The notes under the pieces are model-generated. The model made no database searches. It was given only the letters and a program-made list of their open reading frames with translations, and had not been told where the DNA came from. Positions 25,779 to 34,099 of a stretch of DNA of 64,000 nt are shown piece after piece; positions within the stretch are counted from its first letter, which is position 1, and every line of letters starts with the position of its first letter. Source of the stretch: Polyangiaceae bacterium (GTDB lineage: Bacteria > Myxococcota_A > Polyangia > Polyangiales > Polyangiaceae); the NCBI GenBank assembly GCA_025353725.1, contig JANXOF010000045.1, positions 186,001-250,000 on the forward strand, written 5' to 3'. The translations under genes were made by a program, and so were the position numbers.

Positions 25779-27035
25779 ATGGCTGAAATTGTTCGCCACA
25801 TCGGCCTTTCGCTGGGCGCAGACATCTGCTGGCCCCTCTGCTTCGAAGCGTTGATGACACGACTCGATCTCCGTATTCCGTCGGATGATGGCAGTGGCGA
25901 CGTCATTCGCTTTGAGGTCGAGCGCGTTTCCATCGAACCGTACGACCTTCGTCAGCCGTGCAAGTACGACCTCGTCATCGATCGGCTCACGCACTGGTAC
26001 CATACGAGTCGCGAGTGGATAAAAAAGGCCATCGTGATGGATGGCCTTTACGTCTTCAATAACCCTTGGAGCGTTCAGTCAAACGAAAAGCATACGTCGT
26101 ATTGCGCGATGATTGCGCTCGGCATGCCCATTCCCGAGACGTGGATGGTTCCCCCCAAAAACTACGAGCCCACGCCGGACTTGAAGCCGACGCTCTCTCG
26201 GTACGCGAAGCTCTTTGACGTTCGCCGGGTGGGTGAGCGCATCGGTTGGCCGATGTTCATGAAGCCGTACGACGGCGGCGGTTGGCGGGGCGTTACAAAG
26301 GTCGATGACCCAAGCGCGGTGCTGAAGGCGTACGAGGAGAGCGACAAATCCGTCATGCACCTTCAGGCGGCGGTGACAGGGTTCGATCGCTTCGTGCGCG
26401 TGATAGGCTTCGGCCCGCAAACGCATTGCGTTCTCTACGACCCGGATGCGCCCCTTCACGATAGGTACACGACGGCCGTGAACTTCGTGACCGATGCAGA
26501 GAAAGAGCACCTTCGAAAGGTGACGCTTACGATCAACGCGTTCTTCGGGTGGGAATTCAACTCGTGTGAGTCTTTGCGAAAGGGCGATGTTTGGTACCCG
26601 ATCGATTTCGCCAATCCGTGTCCCGATTCGCAAGTGACGTCCCTTCACTTTCACTTCCCGTGGATGGTGAAGGCGTACGTAAAGTGGGCCGTCTTCTGCG
26701 CCGCGACCAAGCGCCCGATGCGCAAAAATCAGGATTGGGCTCCTTTCTATGAGGTCGCCGCTCTTGACCTTCCGTACGCCGAAAAGCTCGACAGGTATGC
26801 CGCGATTGCGGACGAGCGCTTTGAGACCAAGCGGTTCGAAGCTTTTTGCGCCACGCACCTCGCTCATCTCGACGAGGTCGCTTCCGACTTTTTCTGCAGC
26901 GACGAAGCGAAAGACGCCGTAATGCAGAAGGTGGCGGCCCTCTTCCCCGCCCACGAGGTCGAAGCGTTTACGGAGCTTTTTTGGTCGCGTATCCAGGAAT
27001 GGCGCGCTTCAAGTGCAGAGGGGTCGCATGTTTGA
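25779..27035 (+). CDS. ATP-grasp ligase, second type
   Basis: This 418-residue protein lies 12 bp after the esterase gene. The ATP-grasp core is clear but not of the same subgroup as the three paralogues: IGWPMFMKPYDGGGWRGVTK (nucleotide-binding Lys and Gly loop), then LQAAVTGFDRFVRVIGFG, and WYPIDFANPCPDS as a metal-binding Asp/Asn block. The N-terminal 110 residues are specific (YDLVIDRLTHWYHTSREWIK). It probably forms an amide or phosphoester-activated bond on a different substrate from the paralogues. It overlaps the next gene by 8 bp. Confidence 0.8.
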   Translation: MAEIVRHIGLSLGADICWPLCFEALMTRLDLRIPSDDGSGDVIRFEVERVSIEPYDLRQPCKYDLVIDRLTHWYHTSREWIKKAIVMDGLYVFNNPWSVQSNEKHTSYCAMIALGMPIPETWMVPPKNYEPTPDLKPTLSRYAKLFDVRRVGERIGWPMFMKPYDGGGWRGVTKVDDPSAVLKAYEESDKSVMHLQAAVTGFDRFVRVIGFGPQTHCVLYDPDAPLHDRYTTAVNFVTDAEKEHLRKVTLTINAFFGWEFNSCESLRKGDVWYPIDFANPCPDSQVTSLHFHFPWMVKAYVKWAVFCAATKRPMRKNQDWAPFYEVAALDLPYAEKLDRYAAIADERFETKRFEAFCATHLAHLDEVASDFFCSDEAKDAVMQKVAALFPAHEVEAFTELFWSRIQEWRASSAEGSHV

Positions 27036-27771
27036 GTCAAGTCGTTGGTTTTCGTCGCGTGTGAACTGCGACGTCACGCTCAATCGGTGGGGTCATTCCG
27101 GGCAGCCGGTGCTCTTCTTTCCGACGGCCGGCGGCGATGCGGGAGAGGTCGATCGCTTTCTGATGATTCGCGCTCTTTCGCCGCTCCTCGCGGCGGGCCG
27201 CATCAAAGTCTACTCCTGCGATAGCGTGGCGGGCCGCGTCTGGTTCAACCAGGAGAGCAGCCCCGAACATCGCATGTGGATGACGCACCAATTTCACCAG
27301 TACGTGAAGCACGAGGTCGTTCCGGCAATCCGTTTGGACTGCAAGTCGAGCGACATCGGAATCTGGGCTACGGGTTCGTCGATAGGCGCGTTTCACGCCG
27401 TCGCCGTGACCTGCCGGTTCCCGGACATCTTCCACCGAGCCCTCGGCATGAGCGGTACCTATGACCTAATGCGTTTTACCGAGCGCCCCGAGCCGACGGA
27501 CTACTTCTTCGTTTCGTCGCCTCTCCACTTCGTTCCTACGCTCGGCGATCGCCATCTCGAGCTCCTTCGCACGCGCCACATCCACCTCGCCTCGGGTGAG
27601 GGGAAGTGGGAGAACATCGGTGAGAGTTTCCGTCTCGCGAAGATGTTTGGTGACATGGGCATACCCAATTGGGTGGATTCCTGGGGCAAGGAAAGTGACC
27701 ACGACTGGATGACGTGGCGCGCCAAGTTACCTGCCTATCTTGAGAACTGGACAGAGTCACCAACGTCGTAG
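27028..27771 (+). CDS. Putative esterase, alpha/beta hydrolase
   Basis: The start is ATG 27028 (MFESSRWFSSRV) with AGAGGGG upstream; five extra in-frame residues are possible. The 247-residue protein is a single esterase-D-type domain: GQPVLFFPTAGGDAGE (oxyanion region), nucleophile Ser in IWATGSSIGAFHAV, and a late SDHDWMTWRAKLPAYL with the catalytic His. It resembles the catalytic half of the esterase at 24618, including the final HxWxxWR block, so the two may be old paralogues with different substrates. It overlaps the ATP-grasp gene by 8 bp and is certainly co-transcribed. Confidence 0.78.
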   Translation: MFESSRWFSSRVNCDVTLNRWGHSGQPVLFFPTAGGDAGEVDRFLMIRALSPLLAAGRIKVYSCDSVAGRVWFNQESSPEHRMWMTHQFHQYVKHEVVPAIRLDCKSSDIGIWATGSSIGAFHAVAVTCRFPDIFHRALGMSGTYDLMRFTERPEPTDYFFVSSPLHFVPTLGDRHLELLRTRHIHLASGEGKWENIGESFRLAKMFGDMGIPNWVDSWGKESDHDWMTWRAKLPAYLENWTESPTS

Positions 27772-27836
27772 AACATCGCGCCCGCACACGCCGTGTGCGG
27801 CCAGGCGTGTCCTGGAGTCTCGAAGAGGCAAGCGCC

Positions 27837-29828
27837 ATGGATGACACTCGCGATCACAAGACGACGACGGGCGAACTCCTCGGGGAGGAGCGTCGCCTTT
27901 TCATGCGCGCTCTGATGGGCGACCTCCGCGCGCTGGAACGCATGCTCGAGGCGGGAATCATCGAGCGCGGCGTCGCGCGCATCGGCGCAGAGCAGGAGAT
28001 GTTTCTGGTCGACAAGGGCTTTCACGCCGCGCCCGCCGCACTGAAACTCCTTCGAAGTCTCGACGACCCGCATTTTACAACGGAGCTCGGTCTCTTTAAC
28101 CTCGAATTGAATGCCGACCCCCAGCCCTTTGCTGGCAAAGGCCTCGCGCAACTCGAGGCGCAGCTGAATGAGCTCTACGCCAAAGTGCAGCGAACGGCCG
28201 TCGAACACGACGTTCAACCCGTGATGACGGGCATTCTACCCACGCTCGGAAAGACCGACCTTCGGCTTTCGAACATGGTGCCCAACCCTAGGTATATGAC
28301 GCTCAATCGAGTGATGACTGCGGAACGTGGCGAGGGGTACGATATCGCGATTCGGGGACTCGACGAGTTCGTCGCGAAGCACGACTCGCTCATGTTCGAG
28401 GCTTGCAACGCGAGTTTTCAGGTCCACCTGCAGGTCGCTGAGCCTTCGCAGTTCGGTCACGCTTACGACCTCTCGCAGCTCCTTCTGGCGCCCATTCTTG
28501 CGGCGGGTACGAACTCGCCGACGCTGTTTGGCAAGCGTCTTTGGGCAGAGACGCGTATCGCGCTCTTCGAGCAATCGTGTGACATTCGGCGGCCGCAGGT
28601 GCACGGACGTGAGCGGCCCGCGCGCGTTTCGTTCGGTAAAGCGTGGACCAACGGCGGTGCGCTCGACATCTTCAAGGACAATGTCGCTCGTTTCAGACCG
28701 CTCGTGGGGTTGGACCACGAGGAAGACGCAAACGCGGTTCTCGATCGTGGGGAGATCCCCCAACTCAAAGCCTTACGCTTGCACAACAGCACGATTTATC
28801 GCTGGAACCGCGCGTGTTATGGAATCTCCGAGAACGGCAAACCGCATCTTCGCATTGAGCTTCGCGTGTTGCCGGCCGGGCCGAGTGTCATCGATGAGGT
28901 GTCCAACGCGGCGCTCTGGCTTGGCCTGATGAGCGAACTCACTGCGACCGTCGAAAACCTCCCCGCTCGTATCGACTTCGAGCAGGCCCACGCGAACTTT
29001 TACGCGGCGGCGCGCGACGGACTAGGCGCGACCCTGACGTGGCTCGACGGGGAAGAGGTTGGCGCTCAGTCGCTTCTTTTGGACAACCTGCTACCGCTCG
29101 CCGAACGCGGACTCGCCCGCGCGGGCGTCGACGGCGCGGACGCGAAGAAGTACCTGAGCGTCGTCGAGAGGCGCGTCCGTTCGCGGAACACGGGCTCGCG
29201 ATGGACGCTCAGCTCGCTCAGCTCCATGAATGGGCGCGGATCTCGGGGCGAGAGGCTCAGCGCGCTGGTTGCGGCTACGATGGCGCGTCAACGCACGGGG
29301 CGCCCGGTTGCCGAATGGGCGCCTGCGAAGCTCGACGAGCTCTACGCCGGGCACCGCGCCTACGACCGCGTTTCGCATTGTATGCGCTCGGAGGTCCTGG
29401 CCGTGCGCGTTGATGACTCTGTCGAGCTCGTCCGAGATTTGATGAAGTGGAAGGGCACGCGCCATGTTCCGGTCGAGGATGACCGAGGAAAACTAGTTGG
29501 TCTCGTCACCTCACGTGTCGTCCACCTTCACTTCGCGTCGTTGCCGAAAGCCAACACGCTTAGGCTCAACACCGCGTGCGATCCGCTTGTCCCTGTCGCA
29601 GACATCATGCGGCGAGAGCTTTTTACCGTGACCCCCGACACGCTAACCGCCGACGCGATAGCGATGATGCGCCTTCACCGAATCGGGTGTCTGCCCGTCG
29701 TGCAAGAGGGACAACTCGTCGCGCTTGTTACGGAGGATGACTTTTTGAACATCGCGGCCGCGCTCGCGGATGACCGGAAGGTGCACAATGAACTGCCCGA
29801 AGAGCACGCGCTGAGCCAAGCTCCGTGA
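27837..29828 (+). CDS. GCS2-type carboxylate-amine ligase fused to two CBS domains
   Basis: The start ATG 27837 (MDDTRDHK) has AGAGG nine bases upstream; a GTG at 27795 would add 14 unlikely residues. Residues about 35-400 form a glutamate-cysteine-ligase-2 fold: VARIGAEQEMFLVD, LGLFNLELNADPQP and LRIELRVLPAGPS supply the acidic metal/ATP residues. Residues about 515-655 are a CBS pair (VDDSVELVRDLMKWKGTRHV, then TPDTLTADAIAMMRLHRIG) that usually binds adenosine nucleotides and senses energy state. So this ligase activity is probably gated by AMP/ATP. The stop overlaps the next GTG start (GTGA). Confidence 0.88.
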   Translation: MDDTRDHKTTTGELLGEERRLFMRALMGDLRALERMLEAGIIERGVARIGAEQEMFLVDKGFHAAPAALKLLRSLDDPHFTTELGLFNLELNADPQPFAGKGLAQLEAQLNELYAKVQRTAVEHDVQPVMTGILPTLGKTDLRLSNMVPNPRYMTLNRVMTAERGEGYDIAIRGLDEFVAKHDSLMFEACNASFQVHLQVAEPSQFGHAYDLSQLLLAPILAAGTNSPTLFGKRLWAETRIALFEQSCDIRRPQVHGRERPARVSFGKAWTNGGALDIFKDNVARFRPLVGLDHEEDANAVLDRGEIPQLKALRLHNSTIYRWNRACYGISENGKPHLRIELRVLPAGPSVIDEVSNAALWLGLMSELTATVENLPARIDFEQAHANFYAAARDGLGATLTWLDGEEVGAQSLLLDNLLPLAERGLARAGVDGADAKKYLSVVERRVRSRNTGSRWTLSSLSSMNGRGSRGERLSALVAATMARQRTGRPVAEWAPAKLDELYAGHRAYDRVSHCMRSEVLAVRVDDSVELVRDLMKWKGTRHVPVEDDRGKLVGLVTSRVVHLHFASLPKANTLRLNTACDPLVPVADIMRRELFTVTPDTLTADAIAMMRLHRIGCLPVVQEGQLVALVTEDDFLNIAAALADDRKVHNELPEEHALSQAP

Positions 29829-30820
29829 GCTCCCCTCCGAGCGTTCGCGTTCCGCTCGCCTTGGAGGCGCGTGAAATAGGGTGTGTCGCGGGGCGCCTTC
29901 CGGGCCCCACGCTCATTGCCATTGCCGGCATTCACGGCAATGAGCAGGCAGGTATCAAGAGCGCGAGGCGAGTGCTCAAAAGACTCGCATGTGCCGATAT
30001 TGACCTGAGAGGCGAGTTCGTCGTCTTCGCGGGCAACGTGAGCGCGATGCGTGAGGGGCGACGTTACCTTGCCCGAGATCTCAATCGAGCATGGACTGAC
30101 GCGAAGGTCGCCGACCTCGAGGCGCGAGCGGCTCGCTTTGAGGGCGTCTCCGCCTCCCTTGGTCGCGACCAAAGTGTGCACGCCCTCGATGCCGAGGACC
30201 GAGAGCAGCTGGAGATCCTCGCCGCCGTGCGAGCGGTGATGGCGCGAGCCCGAGGGTCGGTTTATCTCGTCGATCTGCACACGACGAGCGCGTACGGCGT
30301 TCCGTTTGCTCTGTTTGGTGACACCGCACCGCAGCGCGCGTTCGTAAGTGCCTTACCGCTGCCGATTATCAAGGGCCTCGAGGAGCAGGTCGAGGGAGTT
30401 CTTTCCGCGTATTGGACGCGCCGCGGCTGCGTGACGTTTGCGGTCGAAGGCGGTCAGCATCACGACCAGGGATCGGTCGACAACCTCGAGGCGGTTCTCC
30501 TCCTGGCCGCGCAGTCAGCGGGCCTCTTTGCCGTGGGCGACGTGGAGGACGCCGTCGCGGCCCACGCGCTGCTCGAGGGCAGGCGCGGTAGCCTGCCGCG
30601 GTTCATGGAGGTGGTGCGAAGGCACGCGATAGCTCCGGGGGATGGGTTCACGATGGAACCCGGATTTCGCAACCTCGATCACGCGCACACGGGCCGGCTA
30701 CTCGCGCGCGATCGCACGGGGGATATTCGAGCGCCGCACGATGGCCTAGTCATGCTCCCGCTGTACCAGCCCGAGGGCGACGACGGATTCTTTTGGGGAC
30801 GCGCGGTTGCGTCCGTCTGA
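29825..30820 (+). CDS. AstE/aspartoacylase-type zinc hydrolase
   Basis: This 331-residue M14-like protein has Zn ligands in IAGIHGNEQAG (HxxE), a substrate Arg in RDLNRAW, the third Zn ligand in YLVDLHTTSAYGVPF and the catalytic Glu in VTFAVEGGQHHDQ. The family (succinylglutamate desuccinylase/aspartoacylase) cleaves N-acyl amino acids or C-terminal amino acids. It is not in an arginine succinyltransferase operon; it is coupled by GTGA to the GCS2-CBS ligase. That suggests it removes an acyl group or trims the product made by the ligases. Confidence 0.88.
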   Translation: MSSPPSVRVPLALEAREIGCVAGRLPGPTLIAIAGIHGNEQAGIKSARRVLKRLACADIDLRGEFVVFAGNVSAMREGRRYLARDLNRAWTDAKVADLEARAARFEGVSASLGRDQSVHALDAEDREQLEILAAVRAVMARARGSVYLVDLHTTSAYGVPFALFGDTAPQRAFVSALPLPIIKGLEEQVEGVLSAYWTRRGCVTFAVEGGQHHDQGSVDNLEAVLLLAAQSAGLFAVGDVEDAVAAHALLEGRRGSLPRFMEVVRRHAIAPGDGFTMEPGFRNLDHAHTGRLLARDRTGDIRAPHDGLVMLPLYQPEGDDGFFWGRAVASV

Positions 30821-30852
30821 GAGGTCCACAACCGAGATTTGAAACTAAGAAT

Positions 30853-32868
30853 ATGCCTTACCGTGTTGAACCCATAGCGTTCGCGTCGGTGCTCGCGGCG
30901 CTGGCTTTATTCGCGTGTGGTCCGCGCCTAAGAGGCGCGGGAACCGAGCGCACTGTTGCTGTGAAGTCGACGCCGTCACCTTCCGTTGCTGCTCGCGTAC
31001 CGCGTGGAGTCGAGCCGGATGCCTTTGAGGGTGAAAGGAAAGAGCGAGCGTCCGCCCGTGCGCCGCTCGCGGAGGCGCTGATCGACGCGTATACAAACGT
31101 ATCTCCGACCTTTTCGCCGGACGGGAAGAGAGTGCTCTTCGGCTCTTCCCGCGGAGGGTCGATGCAGTGGTACCTCGCCGATGCGGCATTGCCAAGCAGG
31201 ACGCCCATGCAAGTTACGCTTGGGCCGGAGCGCGTCGCTTGGGCTGATTTTACGAGAGATGGGAAGAGTGTTCTGTTTTCCCGAGACCAGAGCGCCGACG
31301 AAAATTTTAGGCTTTACAAGATTGGTATCGACCCGGAGGCCGGGAAAGCGGTCTCCCTGACGCCTTTCGAGACGCGGCGTCGCGATACTCCTCTCGAACC
31401 GCGAGGCGTCCCCGGGACACTCCTCTATACGCAGAGCGAGAACGATTCGCCCGCCGTCGAACTCGTTGTTCAGTCCGTAGCGGGCGGGCCACCCAAAGTC
31501 GTCTATCGTGATGCTCAACACTGCGCGCTCCTCGACACGACGGCGGACGGAAAGCGAGTGCTCCTTCAAAGGTGGGTATCCGCGAGCGAATCCGTTTTGA
31601 TCGAAGTCGAAATTGCGACAGGAACGCAGCGGCGTATTCATCCCGCTGAGGGGAAAAAAGTGTCCGTGCAAGATGCACGTTACGCGCACGATGGCAAGCG
31701 CGTGTATGTGGCAACAGACCACGGTGAAGAGGGCTATTGGCTCCTCGCGCTCGACGTCCAAAGCCGTGAGGTCGTCGCGCGCTACAAGAATGAAGACCCG
31801 AAAACCGCGATGATTTCAGGCGTTCAGGTCGCGGCGCGCGGATCGCGAGTCGCGCTCCTGGTCGATGCCGGCAATCGCAACGAGGTCCGCCTGTTGGATG
31901 CGACAACCTTGGCCTTCGTCGGAAAGTTGAAGACCCCGCTCGGGCAGGTCGAGATGACGCGGTTTTCCGAGGACGGCTCGATGCTCGGCCTCAGCCTTGC
32001 GACGGCGGATTCCCCGACCGAAGTCTTCGTGGCCAACACGACGACGTTTGCGGTGAGGCCGTTGCTTCATGAGACGCGACCCGGCCTCAAAACGATGGCC
32101 GCCATCACGACTTCGATCGAATCGATAAAGGCGTTCGACGGGCTCGTGCTCCCCATCAATGTCTACGTGCCGCAAGGCGCTGCACGGAAGCCCGTGATCG
32201 TGAATTTCCACGGAGGACCCGCATGGAACTACCCCGTCCGATGGAGCGCCCTGACGAGGTTCTTTACGGCGCTTGGGTACGCCGTCATCGAGCCTAATGT
32301 GCGCGGGTCGACGGGATTCGGGCGTGCGTATGAGATGGCCGATAATCGCGAGAAGCGAGCCGATTGGCTACGCGACCTCGAATCCGTAAACGCGTGGGTC
32401 AAGGGGCAACCTTGGGCAGATCCGGAACGCGTGGTCATCGCCGGATCGAGCTACGGCGGATATGCGGTGCTCATGGGTCTCACGCATCAGCCGACGCTTT
32501 GGCGCGCCGGCATCGATATGTTTGGCATTGCTGACTTGCGGGGGTTTCTAGCGACGACCACGGCGGCCGTGCGTGCGAACTACGTCGAGGAGTTTGGTGA
32601 TCTCGAGAAAGCTGGCGCACTCTTAGACAAGTTCAGCCCGATGGGTCGTATCGACAACGTCGTTCGGCCACTTTTTGTCTACGCTGGAGCCAAAGACCCA
32701 CGCGTTCCGCGAACGGAATCGGACAAGGTCGTGCAGGCTTTGCGAGACCGAAAGATGCGTGTGGAGTACATGGTGTCGGCCAATGAAGGGCATTCGCTCG
32801 ACCGTCGTGAAAACCGCGTCGAATTTATGATTCGAGCGGCGCAGTTTCTCGAAGACGAAATGAAGTGA
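30853..32868 (+). CDS. Secreted prolyl-oligopeptidase family (S9) lipoprotein peptidase
   Basis: The start is ATG 30853 (MPYRVEPIAF); the signal peptide ends in lipobox LFAC (residues 17-20), so the protein is a 671-residue lipoprotein. Residues about 90-400 are TolB/WD-like propeller repeats (PTFSPDGKRVLFGSSRGG). The C-terminal 250 residues are the hydrolase: VIVNFHGGPAWNYP, Ser in IAGSSYGGYAVLM, Asp in GAKDPRVPR, His in ANEGHSLDRR. All triad residues are present. It lies 32 bp after the AstE-type gene, which makes it the exported hydrolase of the operon, perhaps degrading or maturing the product outside the cytoplasm. Confidence 0.9.
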   Translation: MPYRVEPIAFASVLAALALFACGPRLRGAGTERTVAVKSTPSPSVAARVPRGVEPDAFEGERKERASARAPLAEALIDAYTNVSPTFSPDGKRVLFGSSRGGSMQWYLADAALPSRTPMQVTLGPERVAWADFTRDGKSVLFSRDQSADENFRLYKIGIDPEAGKAVSLTPFETRRRDTPLEPRGVPGTLLYTQSENDSPAVELVVQSVAGGPPKVVYRDAQHCALLDTTADGKRVLLQRWVSASESVLIEVEIATGTQRRIHPAEGKKVSVQDARYAHDGKRVYVATDHGEEGYWLLALDVQSREVVARYKNEDPKTAMISGVQVAARGSRVALLVDAGNRNEVRLLDATTLAFVGKLKTPLGQVEMTRFSEDGSMLGLSLATADSPTEVFVANTTTFAVRPLLHETRPGLKTMAAITTSIESIKAFDGLVLPINVYVPQGAARKPVIVNFHGGPAWNYPVRWSALTRFFTALGYAVIEPNVRGSTGFGRAYEMADNREKRADWLRDLESVNAWVKGQPWADPERVVIAGSSYGGYAVLMGLTHQPTLWRAGIDMFGIADLRGFLATTTAAVRANYVEEFGDLEKAGALLDKFSPMGRIDNVVRPLFVYAGAKDPRVPRTESDKVVQALRDRKMRVEYMVSANEGHSLDRRENRVEFMIRAAQFLEDEMK

Positions 32869-33338
32869 CGTTATCGTCCGACCCTAAGTTGGTTCCGACC
32901 CTCGCGCGCGTCGTGCTCGACACCAACGTGTTGATTTCGGCCCTCCTCAAACCCGGAAGCGTCCCTCATCGCGCGATTCAAGCCATCTGGCAGTGCGGAG
33001 CGTTGGTGCTCTACGACGATCGAATCGCGGAGGAATACCGCGAAGTGGCCGCTCGTCCGAAGTTCCGCGCCATCGACAGCGTGTTGCGAGAAGAGTGGCT
33101 CACGCGGCTGCTCGACCGCGGTGAACGCCTCTCCTCTGTCGCCCCGTGGGAAGGCGTGATGACCGACGACGGCGACAGGCTCTTCGTCGAAGTGGCGCTC
33201 GAAGGGCACGCGCAGGCCATCGTGACCGGGAACCTTAGGCACTTCCCAACCGACATAGGATTCGACGTGATCCCACCCGCGACGCTCCTCGCACATCTGG
33301 AGTCGCGCGCGGCCTCCCGTCTCCCTACTGACGCGTAA
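32865..33338 (+). CDS. PIN-domain nuclease-like protein (orphan)
   Basis: This 157-residue protein starts at GTG 32865, overlapping the peptidase stop (GTGA). The PIN fold is clear: VVLDTNVLISALLKPGS (first Asp), middle acidic EEYREVA, MTDDGDRLFVEVALEG and AIVTGNLRHFP (last acidic cluster). It belongs to the 'toxin-antitoxin toxin component, PIN family' group, but no antitoxin is next to it. Upstream is the S9 peptidase and downstream is a convergent Thg1-like gene that overlaps its end by 14 bp. It may be a resident RNase that has joined the operon. Confidence 0.8.
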   Translation: MTLSSDPKLVPTLARVVLDTNVLISALLKPGSVPHRAIQAIWQCGALVLYDDRIAEEYREVAARPKFRAIDSVLREEWLTRLLDRGERLSSVAPWEGVMTDDGDRLFVEVALEGHAQAIVTGNLRHFPTDIGFDVIPPATLLAHLESRAASRLPTDA

Positions 33339-34089
33339 CGATCTCGAGGACAAGTTCGTCGAAATCCGCTTTCATAGGGAGTTCGTAGTTCACGGCCGCA
33401 CGCCGACGCGTCGAGACTACGACCTGATTGGTTTTCGGATTCTCGCCCGTCTCGGTTTCGTCGACCCACGCGATTCCTATCCCGCGCTTTTGCCACGCGG
33501 GGATATCGTTGAAATTTATCCCTGACGCGAAGAGCAGCTCGTTGCGGTCGGCGACGGAGACTCCTTTTAGTTTTTGCGTCGCCTCGTGATCGCCGAGTCC
33601 CTGCCGACGAAGCAGCCAATACGCGTGACCGTTCAGCGCGTTCCGGTGCGCGTCTTCGTGGCGCCACCGAAAGTAGTCAACCACGTCTTCAGTCCTAGGA
33701 AATTGCGAAATGCGCGCATCAAACGCGCCGAGGGCGCCCAGGGTCATCGAAAACTTGGCGCTCGCTTCACCCGCAAGCACCGAAAGGTACTTTCGTAGCT
33801 TTCTGCCAAAAAGCGATTCATCTTGGCGAAAAAGCAGCGAGAGTTCATCGCTCTGCGTATATCCGAAGAGCACTGAAAACCCACATGACGTGACAAGGTG
33901 TTCGAGTGTCGCGACCATGCAATCGCGGAATCGCGTGTCGTAGGGGGCCTCGAACTTCATCGCCCCGCGCGTGAGTTGGGAGAACGATCGGCCGTCGATA
34001 CGCGCCACCATGTGCATGCCCGGCAGCACGCAGTGGTCGTGCGCGGTCTCAAAGACGCGCATGCGTCGGTCGAGTTGTTCGAACTTCAT
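33325..34089 (-). CDS. Thg1-like tRNA 3'-5' nucleotidyltransferase
   Basis: This 254-residue protein has the Thg1 metal sites: [15 protein letters not shown] (residues 28-42) and [18 protein letters not shown] (about 75-92), plus the conserved [18 protein letters not shown] helix and N-rich LNGHAYWLL. Eukaryotic Thg1 adds G-1 to tRNA-His; bacterial Thg1-like proteins, known from Myxococcus, mainly repair tRNA 5' ends by template-dependent 3'-5' addition. The length fits the bacterial form. It is 10 bp downstream of the serine dehydratase gene and tail-to-tail with the PIN gene. Confidence 0.92.
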   Translation of the reverse strand: MKFEQLDRRMRVFETAHDHCVLPGMHMVARIDGRSFSQLTRGAMKFEAPYDTRFRDCMVATLEHLVTSCGFSVLFGYTQSDELSLLFRQDESLFGRKLRKYLSVLAGEASAKFSMTLGALGAFDARISQFPRTEDVVDYFRWRHEDAHRNALNGHAYWLLRRQGLGDHEATQKLKGVSVADRNELLFASGINFNDIPAWQKRGIGIAWVDETETGENPKTNQVVVSTRRRAAVNYELPMKADFDELVLEIVTRQ

Positions 34090-34099
34090 GGTGAGGCTC

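Noticed and set aside
26079-26954. -strand open frame of 291 codons
   Set aside because: Antisense to the second-type ATP-grasp gene, which has clear family motifs.
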